This document shows positions 26,901 to 39,157 of a stretch of 64,000 nucleotides of DNA, piece after piece (positions within the stretch are counted from its first letter, which is position 1; every line of letters begins with the position of its first letter). The notes under the pieces are model-generated. The model did no database searches. It had not been told where the DNA came from and worked only from the letters and a program-made list of their open reading frames with translations. Source of the stretch: Callaeas wilsoni (Eukaryota > Chordata > Aves > Passeriformes > Callaeidae); NCBI GenBank assembly GCA_013398955.1, contig VWPU01002055.1:62001-126000 (forward strand), in the 5' to 3' direction. A program made the translations under genes and the position numbers.

Positions 26901-27169
26901 AACAATGTTCTCTGATTCCTTTATGTAGAAGCTTACCAACTTTGGTGTACCCCTTACTGTATCAGAGAGGAATTTACAGAGCACAGTTGCAATCTCATAG
27001 CTGGTGACAACCTTGGAAATGGAGTCATGATTTCAATGAAATTTGGTGAAAGTGTAGTAACTTGATGAAGCACTCATTGGAGCAATGCTAGTTAGTTAAA
27101 TACCTAGTTATTAAAACAAGGTTTCTGCTTTACAAGGTATATATTTTAGCCTTTTGTTCACTTTTTATC
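20961..27169. other. Unique AT-rich non-coding DNA
   Basis: No gene or recognised mobile element. It contains a 38-bp imperfect tandem duplication (23261-23336, listed separately). A locally less AT-rich stretch around 24750-24945 has a 64-codon open frame but no recognisable domain. Frames at 25480-25701 and 25578-25838 overlap in different phases, as expected of chance frames. Confidence 0.55.
23261..23336. repeat. 38-bp imperfect tandem duplication
   Basis: Two adjacent copies start ATGCCTTAAACTCA at 23261 and 23299. They differ at about 6 of 38 positions (about 84% identity) and share the internal block TAGTTGT followed by CTGG. No coding frame or known repeat family is recognised in it. 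Confidence 0.85.
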
Positions 27170-27240
27170 TTTTTATTAAATAAATCAAATTAATTAATTA
27201 ATTTATTAAATAAATCAAATAAATTAAATAATTAAATAAA
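27170..27240. repeat. AT-rich low-complexity tract with 30-bp direct repeat
   Basis: The tract is almost only A and T. The 19-mer TTTATTAAATAAATCAAAT occurs at 27172-27190 and again at 27202-27220, separated by TTAATTAATTA-type sequence, so the period is 30 bp. Confidence 0.85.
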
Positions 27241-27517
27241 TGGATGTTCCTAATCTAGGAAACATTTTTTAATCTTACTTTGATGAAGGTAAAGAATTTC
27301 TGCATTAGAGTCTCCTACTATGCTAATTCTGGTGCTAGTTTAACAAAATGGAGTGTGTAAAAATTAAAAATTAAAATAATCTTTAAGACATGGTGAACAT
27401 GTAAGATGTTTAAATAACAGAAGATTAATGATTCACCTATCAGAAACAAACAAACAAAAAAAGGGGGTTACTTAAAAATTGCTTTAAAAATTGTTAAAGT
27501 AATATAATAATATTACA
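27241..27517. other. AT-rich spacer left of the GC-rich LTR
   Basis: No gene seen. The block ends with a candidate 6-bp target duplication, ATTACA at 27512-27517, compared with ATTATA at 28551-28556 (one mismatch). Confidence 0.5.
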
Positions 27518-28550
27518 CAGTGGGTGGACCCTGGGTAGATTCCTAGTGCCCACCAAAGCTAGTCTATCACTCTGCCCCTCAGCTGGACAGGGGAGAGATA
27601 ATATCATGAAAGGCTTATGAATCAAGAGTAGAGTGGGGAGAGATCATTGAGCCCTCATCGTCATGGGCAAAACTGACTTGACTTGGGGAAATTAATTTAA
27701 TTTATACCAAACAAATTAAAGTAGGATAATGAGAAATAAATCCAAATATTAAAAACCACCTTTGCTCCCGCTCCTACTTTGTTCCCCGGCTAAACTGTTC
27801 TCCCAAATTCTCCAACTCCTCCCTGCTCAGCCACTAGCGGGGACAGGGAATGGGGGTGGCTGTCAGGTCATCACACGTTGTGTGCGCTGCTCCTTCCTCC
27901 TCAGAGGCAGAGCTCCTCACACGCTTCCCCCGCTGCAGTGTGGGGTCCCTCCCATGGGAAACAATCCTCCACAAACTTCTCCACTGTGAGTCCTTCCCAC
28001 GTGCTGCCGTTTTTCAGGAGCTGACTGCTGCAGTGTGGGTCCCCGATGGAGTCCAAGTCCTGCCAGGAGCCTGCTCCAGTGCGGGCTGCTCTCTCCACGG
28101 GTCTGCAGGTTCTGCCGGGGCTCCCCAAGCGGTCAGAGCATCCTTCAGGCACCACCCGCTCTGGCTCGGGGTGCTCCGTGGGCTGCAGGGGCACGGCCGG
28201 TGCCCATGATCTTCACCACGGGCTGCAGGGGAATCTCCGCTCCGGCGCCTGGAGCACCTCCTCGCCCTGCTTCTGCACTGACCTTGGTGTCTGCCAAGGT
28301 GTTGCTCGCACATATTCTCACTCCTGGCTACAGCTGTGATTGCAGAGCGTTTTTTCCCCTTCTTCGCTCTGTTATCAGAGGTGCTAACGATGCTGCTGAC
28401 GGGCTCAGCTTTGTCCAGCAGCAGATCCATGTCGGAGCCAGCTAACATTGTTTCCATTCAACACTGCAGAAGCTTCTGGCAGCTTCTCTCAGAAGCCCCT
28501 CCTGTCGCTCACCTCCCCCCAACAAAACACTTGCCACGCAAACCCATAAA
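27518..28550 (-). mobile_element. GC-rich solo LTR, probably ERVK-class (copy 1)
   Basis: This is a block of about 1,030 bp that is much more GC-rich than its surroundings and shares its whole length with the copy at 51389-52446. Shared landmarks on the plus strand are the GTGGACCCTGG/GTTGACCCTGC start, CTATCACTCTGCCCCTCAGC, AGAAATAAA, GGGCTGCAGGGGAATCTC, and the CTTGCCACGCAAACCCA end. From memory, this family in songbirds reads TG...TGGGTTTGCG on the opposite strand, so I place the LTR on the minus strand. The end has decayed from the expected TG/CA termini. A 6-bp flank with one mismatch (ATTACA/ATTATA) suggests class II (ERVK-like) integration. No gag, pol or env sequence is seen. Open frames here, up to 147 codons, are composition artefacts of the LTR. 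Confidence 0.8.
27931..28120. repeat. Imperfect 47-bp tandem repeats inside LTR copy 1
   Basis: Four successive units start near 27931, 27978, 28025 and 28071, giving spacings of 47, 47 and 46 bp. Each unit carries a core like CTGCTGCAGTGTGGGTCC followed by a cytosine-rich segment and an AGGAG or similar end. Units are diverged from one another. The same array exists in the second LTR copy, so it belongs to the family and is not a new local expansion. Confidence 0.75.
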
Positions 28551-29079
28551 ATTATAGCTCACGATTTACCAGAACATTGAAAATGCTTGCTGCATTCAAA
28601 CAAATAAAGCTAAAGAACCCAAATTAAACTTTATGATCTTTAAAATTATTCCTATCTTACAAGAATGTTTTGGGTTTTTTTTAAGCACAGAAACTCCTTT
28701 TTAATTCCATGAGGATTCACAACAGTTGATACTGTTTATCATAAATGTTTCAGAAACAAGTTTAGTAACTTGAATAAGCATCTTGGCAATATATCAGCAA
28801 GTACTATTTTGGAGACTCCAAATTTAAAGCAAATCTATTTTTTAAAAAATCCACTTTAAAATATATATTATGGTTATTCCCTCCCTATTGCTCATGTTTG
28901 GACTCAAAAGCTATCATCTGTTTCAGCAGCAGCAGATGACCAGTCTGAACAGAAAATCAGTCTTTTGAAAAGTGAATTGTATGTCTGTGCTTAGGAATTA
29001 CAGGTATTGACTAACAGGACACCCAACACATGAAATTAGTAAGATTAAAGTACTTGTTTCAAAAGGAAATTGGTGGGAA

Positions 29080-29166
29080 AATTATTATTAAATAAATAAA
29101 TAATTATTGAATAAAAATAAATTAAAATATACGCATACATATATACCCATACATAGCTATATATAC
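29080..29166. repeat. AT-rich low-complexity tract
   Basis: The tract consists of (AAAT)n-like sequence followed by alternating purine-pyrimidine sequence of the ATACATATATAC type. No unit is repeated perfectly for long. Confidence 0.75.
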
Positions 29167-32100
29167 AAACAGGCCTAAACTAAATGAGTTGTTTCTTACA
29201 GAATTTGTAAATGGAAACATCTCAAAATAAAAGTTGAAATAATTCAAGGAAAAGAACTTCTATCATTGCAAACTATTACAGTCTAAACAATTGTTCTGAA
29301 TCTGGACTTGTATCACATACTTGTTTTTAATACTGTTGTAGATCTTGGGAAAAAACCCACAAAATCATTCATTTCTCTCTTAATTATTTTATATAGATGC
29401 TGAGGTTAGCTAATGATTCTTAGGCTGTATTTTGAGGCAAGATAACAAAGACAAATTCTTTGTCAAGGCTGGGAGACTGTTGCTATGACTGCTGAGTTAT
29501 CAAATGGCTGGCTTCCCCCTGGTTAAATTGGTTCTCTTCAAATTGTGTAGGACTGTTGTGCAGGATTCTAAATAAATATAAGGGAGGCTTGAACTGCCTG
29601 GTAAAGTAGCATTGGAAATATCTTTCATAATGCTCTCAACCTTAAGTGGACAATCTAACATCCTTAAAATTTCAAGCTACTGGGAGGACTTCATGAAGTT
29701 ATCTTAAACCTCGTGGATTCAGGAGGCTTAAGAGGCAATACAGTTGCTATTCTATCAAGAAATTTTCTTGCACGGTGCAATTCTTCACTCCAAAGATTTA
29801 GTGTGATACTACATATCATTTTTAATATGATTCTCAAAATACATCTAGGGTATAAAGCTAATCATTTTCACCCTATTAATGCTTCGAATAATTTGATTCA
29901 ATGTGATTTCACACTCATTCTTGTGGCTTCATGTAACCTTCACAGCATTCTCTGACAGTGACTGAATGTCTGTGGAAGGCAAAGTAGACTAACTGGAAAA
30001 GCATCTAACCTCTATTTCATATCTATTTCACAGCAGTCATAACATGCTAAAATAAAAGCATGATAGCCAGAGCAGTACAAACAATTCAGTAAATGCTATG
30101 CAGGTACTTATGAATTCATTATTTTAGGCTGCAGGATCTTCTCTTTTAAGAGAAAAAGAAAAGTTAATATGTAGAAATAAAACTGTAAAATCACAGTCTT
30201 CTAATTCATAAAACAAGAAAATATTTAGGTCAGCTATTGTAACATCTTCAGAAATTGAAAGATTTTTAATGGTTTCCAGTGAGAAGATATGATCTCCACA
30301 CTAAGTTATTTTTGCTTTCAGCTTACCCTGGTGTTGAAGTGAAAAATTGGCCTAATATACTGAAAGAAATTTACTGATATCTTAAATGCTAAATTCACTA
30401 TGCATATATGCAGAAACATATTCAAGGGAGAGTACAAAGGCAGCATGGCAGTCTATACTGCTTCTAGCATAGGCCAGGTATTTAGAAGTTATTGGTCTTA
30501 GTACATAAGCCAGAGAAACAAGACCATAAAAAGACCTTGTAGTTCATTGGAATTGGGAATTAAATGCCTATTATTTTATGAGAGAAGGTTTGTATGAATA
30601 GCTTAAAGTGCAATGACAAAGTTGGCACCGACATTTTCTTTCAGAAGTGCAATTCATTAAACATGCCATGTTTAATTAACAGAATATCCCTTTGTACAGG
30701 ATACAGAAATGGGCATTGGTCTGCAGGTTAGAAGTGGTGAGCAATTGCTTTTGCATCACCCTTGTTTTTTCCCCCTTCTTTGATTCCCATCACTTATTAA
30801 ATGATATTTATCTTGACCCACTAATTTTTCTCACTTTTGCCTTTCAAATTCTCTTCTCCAAACTGCAGGAATAAGTGAGCAGCTGGTGGGTTCTTAGTTG
30901 CAGGCCAGAGTCAACACATCACAACTTCACAACAGTAAAGCCCTTTCAGTTTAAATTAGTCATTTAACAGGAAAACAAATATGAAATTAACATATTATTT
31001 GAATAAACAACAGCCAAGAAACGCAGAGACCAGTTGGTTTGGTTGATTTGAGTGCTTCTTTCTGAAAGGACATTTTCAGAATGATTGACTTCTACTGCCA
31101 TTGGAATGCCCATAGTGTTGCTCTTCCTCACCCACACCGTTATGAAAATAATACTGCCACTGCCAGAGTCTGAAGCATGAGTTCCCAAATCATAACGTTT
31201 GGCTTGAGAGATGCTATGCAGGTAGGTGATGCCAACAATGATGGTCTCAATCTTTCAGTTATATTTGATAACAAGAGTAGGCTGCTATTCTAAGAACCAC
31301 ATTTGTAGTTGTAATCTCATTGCTATTAAGCTGTTTTCCATCCTGTGCAGTTATTCCATATAGAAATATTAAATCACATTACAAAACTGATGACAACTAC
31401 CCTAAAAGCAATTACATAAAAAAATATCTTTGGGTAATCCAGAGAGTAATTTTTTTTAAATCTTAAAATATCATAAAAAGTGCACAAAGACAGGCAATAC
31501 CGCACCTGAGTCTGTCTAGCATTAAGCAGTTTATCCAGAATTACAACTTCTACAATATGAGTGTCCTTTGCCTCCTGATAAGAAAGATGCATTTCCAGTC
31601 TCTCAGTGTTGATTCAGTTGAATCAGTGGAATCAGGTGGTGACTGATAAACAATGTTCAAAAACAATAAGCCTGAAAATATATATTAGTTCTACTAACTA
31701 CATTAAAAAAACCAAAGTTTGCATTTTTCTCCAGGGATGAGGCTTTCTATCAAGCCTAAATCTAGCAGATAGTTTTTGCAAACATGGACTTTTTGACATG
31801 GGAAACGTAGTCTCTAACTTCAGAGATGGGACCTGCAGCTGGTTTCCACAGTGCCAGTGGCTCTCCTGGCTCCCTTCCCTTACAGCCCTAGTACAGACGA
31901 CCGTAGAAAGACACCAGAAGGAACGGAACCAGAGAAACTCAGTGACGCATAGAATCTCTAAGGCTCACCCGTGTTCCTCTTCAACTAGGTTACAAGATAA
32001 TGGGAGTGCTGCAAGAATGGAGAATAAACTGACACAAGGCACAGGCGGATGGTAGGATTTGTATGCAGATGGGGAAGGGAATGAGGTAAGACATGAAGAT

Positions 32101-35100
32101 GCATGGCTGAAGCCAGCTGCTTCTCTTACACTTGTGTGTACAGTGTCAGAGTAAACCAGTGACAGCGACACATGCTGGAAGTGCACCCAGTTTCTTCTGA
32201 CTTCTGTAGTTCCTCTGTGCTCTCACTGTGTTATTTGGAAATGACTACACAGATACAGGATATGAAAAATATGTCTGTAATCTCAGTGCCTTGTCATCCT
32301 TTTCTGTAAACCTTTTTTTAAAGGGTTTATTAATTATTATGGAAAGTCTGATTATTTGTTTGGAGTTCACATAGCACATCAAGTGTAACATTACAGTCCC
32401 ACACAGCAGAATGACCTTCCCCTAACTTAATTTTTCATGAATTTTATGTAAAATATATAAAATTTACACCTGTGCGCCAGCAGATACTGGTGACCTGATA
32501 TATTTCTGAATGACAGAAATATTATTAGAAATATTAATATAAAGTTAGCCTAATGTTAAGTCTTGAACTTAAATCTTCAGTGCAGCAGCTGAATTATTCC
32601 AGCCTAAATTAAAAATTTGCACTCAGAAAAAAAAGCTGTTGAAATAGAAAAAAGATATAATGTAGTGCATGAAATATGGAAAAAAAATCCAGAGGAAGTG
32701 TTGAAATAAACTATAGACTAAAGTTCTGGTACCGAGAAAATTGGCTAGAGAAAATGCCTAAATATTCCATTTAATATTTCCATTGAAAAATAAGGGTTCT
32801 GTTAATAAAGGACGGGTATGGGGGAGGGGATTGTTCATTTTTTACACCACCCTACAGTAATTGGTGTAATGTAATTTCATTCATCATTTTCTGATACAGC
32901 ATAGCTCTATTAGTTTTAAGATAAACAGATAATTTAAGATAATATATGATATATAAAGGTAAACATGATATTTCTTGTGATTTATTATGTGTTGCTGTAA
33001 GATTGTTTTCTGCCTATTGCACATGTAACAGAACCACTATCTTCCTGTAAGATAATGAATTCAGAACGCTAAACTTTGTCATGGATACTATTCTTAGGTA
33101 GTAATGAAGATAACAAAAGGAAAAATTCTACTTAGGAAAATAAATTACAGAAGAGCCAGATATATCTAAGAGATCAATTATGGGAAAAAAAAAGTTCAGA
33201 GTTTCTTTTTTCCTTAGTTTTTTAAAAAATTGATAACCTGTATTTAAGAATTAACTTCACTGCGTCTGGCATGACTGCATGACTTCACCACTTCAATACC
33301 AAAATGAATGAGTGATAGTTTTGAGGTGTTTTGTCCATTTAAAAATGAATTTTACAAGCCATTCTTCTTTTTAAAATGTAGTTATACTATACAGATCAGC
33401 TGTCCATCATGGATTACTGGACAAAATAAATCACTTGCATTCACATGTCTTACCAATACTTGCTCCTACATACTACTTAAGCAACATGGCACAAATCTTT
33501 CCTTTCCTGAATTCCCTTATTCAAAATCCTTTTACGCAGACAATTCTAAAAAATATTAATTCAATTAGAAAACACCTTCTGTTTTCCATCAAACCAAGAT
33601 ATTTCTCCTACTAAATTTCAATTTTGTCTGGTAACAAATTTAGAAAATCAGTGTATACAATAGATGCAGGACTGAACTAACTTACAAGCAGAGCTCTCCT
33701 GAACCAAACTGAAGGAATACTGAAGTACTTCCAGGCTAACTACAGGTAAGTTATGGAATAGCACCTCAAAATTAAAGTCTTAGAAGTCATTAGTGCATTA
33801 AAAAAGCACCGTATGTTACATACAGGTAGCATGCCAAAATGAAGGATAAATAAAAAGCTTATAAAAAGTACAAAAAAAATTCAATTACATCTTTTCTTCA
33901 GTATTGAAGAAACAAAAATTATTTTGTAAATGTCACATAGCTTTACTCTTTGTACTTTATCAGCCTGTTTGGTTATATTTTCAGGATTTTAAAAATTTTA
34001 TACTGACCAATACCCCTTTACATGTTTTTTAATAAGATATAAAGTAAGTTTACATTCTTTTTATATTTTTCAGCAAAATGTTATTGTACTCACTGTGATA
34101 TATGCAAATTTCTTCTCTAGTAAAGATTTATTAGATTATTAGAATATTATATTTGTGAAATCACATTTTAGGATTTTCTACTTAGTTTTCTGTTGACTGT
34201 GGAAAACAACTAGCACACAAAAACTACAAAGAAAATCAAACTCCCACAAAGAAGAAAGTAAATTTTGATATTAAAGTGTTTTCATCCTTTGGAAGAAATG
34301 TTTTAAACCACACTTTTTTACTAGTATGATCTTTCTGAAATCAGTGGCATCACACACTGACAATAAAATCTATGTTCAAGCTTCTCATGTACACAAAATT
34401 TTCCTCAGTCATAGAAAGGACTCAAATGTAAAAGTTAGTCTTTTTAACTTTGGGATAAAGTTACAAGCTAAAAACTTCAGCAAGCAACAGCAACATGATA
34501 TTTTTCTTCCTCTTTCTAGTCCCATGAAAATGTTTATTGGCAATTTCTTCTAATGACCATGGAGGAGGGGGTATAAAGGTATGTTGCATAAAGGAAATGC
34601 CACACAGAATGCCTTCATGATTCTTAATTCACTTGCATCCAAAATATCTATGTCCTTGACATAGGCACTTGGTATCAAGACTGTTTTCAGAATGATTAGA
34701 ATCCACGCTGCTTCCAAAGCTTGTGCTGTTTGATGAAATATGAGTTAGGAAAAAAACCAAACTGACAAACAGAACTTTGAAATATCTTGATGGTGGTGAA
34801 TTTAATGGAAATTAATTATGTACATAGAGAAACTCATGTTATTACTGCTTTCACTTTAAATTGTATTAAATGGGTTTGCATGTGTTTAATTTATTTTAAA
34901 AACGCCAAAACAACCCTTGCATGCTTATTTTGAGTATTCAAGTGAAACAAACCCACTAATATGCTCTTGCAAATGTACACCTCAGTTAACAGTCATTCCC
35001 ATACATTTTTCCTTCCACTCGAGGAGCTGTGTGGTGTTTTATGCATTTCATTCTACTGACCCACCACCACACAATTCTGTGAAAAGGACTCATTTGTACT

Positions 35101-38100
35101 GCATATATTACTCTATTATCACTAGAATAAAAAATGCATGCCAATAACTAGAAATTCTTTAAGAGTACTCATAGGGCAGCTGAGGATATCTCAATTATTA
35201 TCGTGCTAACCCCTAAACACATGCTATACAATAAAAGGAAATTTTTCTTTAGTTTAAAATTTCTTATTTCAAGATAACTTTCTTTTTTCAGTAGATATGC
35301 TAAATTTTAATATAAAAACCATCAGATTAAAAGAATCAAGTACTGCTGGTAGAAGAAAAATTGTCCACAGCAGCCTGATAAGGTCAGAATCATAGGGCTC
35401 CTCTTATTTCTGACTATCAGCCTGTAGTCTGCAGACATTTCCTAATGAAACTTTAAGATAAGGTAGAAATTTTCAAGCTGTCAAAAGTGCTAGTGAAACA
35501 GAAATAAAATATGTATGTGGTTAATGTACACAATGAATGATGCACAAGCACTGCCACTGAAAACTAGCAAACTTTACTTTAAAACAGAGCCCGAGTAATA
35601 ACAATCCTGTATAGTAAACAAGCATATTCTTCTATGTTTTGGAACACTAGAAATTCTTATTTAAAAGATACTTTGTCCACAAGAACACCAAATAAAAATT
35701 TTTCTTAGCTCAAAGTATCCACTCAGAAGCAACTCAAATTGTTAGAATGTGTTCCTTCTCTTTATCAATTGTCCATGAAATATTTGATATTCCCAAAAGT
35801 GTTCCCTATCCAAAAATATTTGGCAAACAATTAATTTAAATCCATTTAATCTGTGTACTACTTAGAAGCTCTTCGTTGCAACTGCCTCTTTGAGTACTCA
35901 CTATTTGCAGAATGCTGCTAATGTGGAAACACCAATTTTCAATGTGTTGCTGTTTTCTGAACAGGCTTTGCAAATTAAAAAAGGGCAAAATCAAATGAAG
36001 TACCTTGAAGCATTGTCAACTTGAATTTAATTCCAATCACACCTAGTTAACCCTTGTAAAAACAAGTTTCTTTTTCAAAATAGACAGGCTGATGACTAAT
36101 ATGTCCCAGCCATGGAGCCCAGCAGGCTCTTTTCTATGTCAAACAGGTATGCTAACCAAGGATCCAAATATTGCTAACATTCATACTCTAATACACATCT
36201 GACATAGAAAAAAACATCTTTTCCAAGCAAGTCCAATCTCAGTGGACTAAGATTAAAGGAAATTTCTTTAAGATTGAATTTAATATTTTTATTGCTTGTA
36301 AATTTTACTTTCTGTTCTTAAAACATTCACTTCAAATGCACTATAATTTATATTATTTAGGGGCTTACAAAACAACCACATTAATGATAACATGTAAATT
36401 GTTTACCTAGTTTAAGTTAATGATCACCTCTCCTTTGCAAAGGAAAAAAACACACAATTTTTATGAACTGTTTCCCAAGAATTTTTATTTTCTAATATGA
36501 AATAGGCCTTCTGTCAATATGAAATTATTTATTCTCATAGTAAGAAGTACTGAAAGCAGTAATTTATCTTGCCAAAAACATATCTAAAAGCATATTAAAG
36601 ATGTTCAGTTAATTCCTGTTAAAATATTTAGATATTTCAGCTGAGTTCCTACAAGTTATAGCTGAAAACATTACTGAGTTTTACACCACTTCATATGAAA
36701 GCAGTGTCACGAACTATCAGGCCAAGAGCAAGAAGGGCATATTTTGACTCGTGTTCTGAGTCTTTAAGAGAATTCAAAAACTGATTATATACAGCCTGTT
36801 TTTTTTAAAGAGAAATGACATCTTTTAATGACAGCATTTCATAATAACAGTAAATCTTTCATCTACAATTAACTAACACTTTACTATAACAATATTAGAA
36901 CAAAGCTTTCAAACATGCAGGTATTTTCAAACTAGTAAGAGAGAAGAAGCTGCCATTTCAGCTTCATTCCCAACCTGACATTCATTAATTATTTCCTGGA
37001 TGAGTTCTTGCTAATCATTACCAGATTGCAAAAATAATAGAACCGAGCCTCAGCTGTTTAAACCAGTATAAATCAATCTGTGAAGGTGTACCAATAGAAG
37101 CATCAGTACAGTTGCTCAGTATTAGCACTCTTTTTGAGTTAGCACATATATTCCAGTATAACAAAACGTAGCCAGGATAGAGATAACTTTTAGGGTTAGC
37201 AGGAATTAATAAAAAGGGTCTGCTTTCAAGAAACCATATGTAGCTTGAACCACAGATAAAAAAAATGAGCATCAGATATTGTAAAAAGACTAATGGCACT
37301 TACAAGGTGCAGTAGCTACTTGGTGCACAAACTATGCAGAATGAAACATATTTGCTTATGGTTCTCATAGAATATCAGTGATGGAACACAAAATTTTGAA
37401 CTATGCTTTATTAATGGCAAAGAAATTTCTGTACATCTGGCTGCAGAAAGAATGCTGAGTCTGTGCTCCAAACACTGGTAGGTCATATAGTAATATGCCT
37501 CATGGGAAAAATGTCAGGAATCCCTGAGGATGTTCACTTCCAAATTATTCATTGTTCTCTTCTACAGAGGAGAACTGAGTACACAAATGAGATTTATTAC
37601 AGGGTACATCGTAGCTGCAATTTCCACTCTCCATAGTTAAAGAAAGAGGCCAGATCACTTAGATAAAGGAGTTCTCAACAAGGGAAAGAATAAAAAAAGT
37701 GCATATAATGCATATACAATTTTAACATCTATTTTTGAACATGCAGTCATATTTAAAAGATTTGCATATGTATGTAAATATTTGTATACGAGTATATACA
37801 TGTATACAAACATAGGAAATAATCAGCGGACTTTTCTTGTCAAAAGCCCAATTAAGGAATGTGTATTCCTGAAGTATTAGTCTTAGAGTGACAATGTAAG
37901 TCACTTCATTGTGATTTTGAAATGGGTGAAGGCAAAGTTTTGGAAAAAACACTGGGGATTACAACTGGCACAACATTATTAAAATCAGTATTAGATGATA
38001 AAGTCTCCCCAGCAATTGAAAACCGTGGTGGTGTTTAAAGACTAAATAGTCCTCACTGATGTGGGGCAGTGAAGAAGGAATATAAACCAATAATTATTTG

Positions 38101-39139
38101 AATATATATTTCAATTGGTTTCAGGGTTGATATCAGTGAGCCAGAGTTTTCAGTAAATTTCTCTACCAGCTTTTGAGAAAAAGAACTATACCTTTCTGCC
38201 TAAAGCTCTTCACTAAAGCTCTTCTAGGTTAAACGGTTTGGGACCTCTATTTTTGCAGTGCAGGCATACCTCTAGTTGTTTGAGAACAACAAACAGATGG
38301 TTTGAAAGAGAGATTTATTAAGTGTCCAAGATCGAAATTAATTTTAGGTTGAGATTAGAGTCTAACAAGGTAATTTGGGATTGTCCTTCTGGCAGGTGTT
38401 CATTGCTAGTACTTTTCCCACAGAAACCAGGTCCTTAATAACCTAGCATTACAAATGGAGGAAACGGAAGGCTCTGAAGAAAGCTGGGAATACTTTGTCA
38501 GTTTTCTGCCCATTGATAGTGAAGAAGAATCCCCTTGCTAATATCCACTTAAGCTTTACATGAAAGGGGAATGTTTACAAGTTCTGTCATAATATTTTTT
38601 TTGGTTTATATATCTTCCACAAGTAAGATGTAGTGCTCTGGAGCCCTATTAATAAGCTGGGGCGGGATGGGAGGCCAGGTAGTAGCTCACCCTAACACTG
38701 CAATGATTAGAGGAAGAATGGATAACTCGCACTGTTTTAACAGTTCAATACAATTCCCAAATGAATTGAAGTTTCCAGATAGTTAAGTCCACATGGTCCT
38801 GTTTCATTTTAATTTCATGTTATGATAAAGAAATGCCCTGTGGCAGAGCAACATCAGTTTCACAAAAAGCATTTAAAAAAATGGTTTGCCACCTTTATCT
38901 CCTGGGCTGTGAGAAATGAAAGCAGAGAGCAATTTTTTTCCCCAAAGCTGTTAATTATACTGTTTCTCATCTCAGCAAATAGAAGCTTTAGAAGGTGTTT
39001 TATAAATTCTGCAACAGAAACAGCAATTGATACTTTCAAAAGGAGTAGATACTGGTACTTTCAGGGTATGACATATTTTAAAAATGTTATCCATTCTTTT
39101 TGATAATTCACATAACTACATCGTAAGAAACAACAAAAC

Positions 39140-39157
39140 TCTATTTTCAGGTAAGTA
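39140..39157 (+). promoter_or_regulatory. Juxtaposed 3'/5' splice-site-like motif (recursive-splice candidate)
   Basis: The sequence TCTATTTTCAG is followed directly by GTAAGTACT, so a plausible acceptor ends at 39150 and an excellent donor begins at 39151 with no exon between. This is the arrangement of a recursive (zero-length exon) splice site in long vertebrate introns. The polypyrimidine tract is short, and one such motif by chance in 64 kb is quite possible. It is meaningful only if the window lies in a plus-strand intron. Confidence 0.2.

Noticed and set aside
28014..28457. 147-codon minus-strand open frame
   Set aside because: It lies wholly inside the GC-rich LTR at 27518-28550 and overlaps other open frames on both strands. 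High G+C and repeat composition explain it.
27850..28557. Cluster of plus-strand open frames resembling a GC-rich exon
   Set aside because: The same sequence recurs at 51700-52450 as part of a repeat family, so it is LTR, not gene.
33743..33751. CAGGTAAGT, a second donor-like site after CAG
   Set aside because: There is no pyrimidine tract upstream, so it is not a convincing recursive splice site. About one such 9-mer is expected by chance on the two strands.
37740..37815. Alternating purine-pyrimidine stretch with TATACATGTATA palindrome
   Set aside because: Short and typical of AT-rich avian intergenic DNA; no supporting structure around it.
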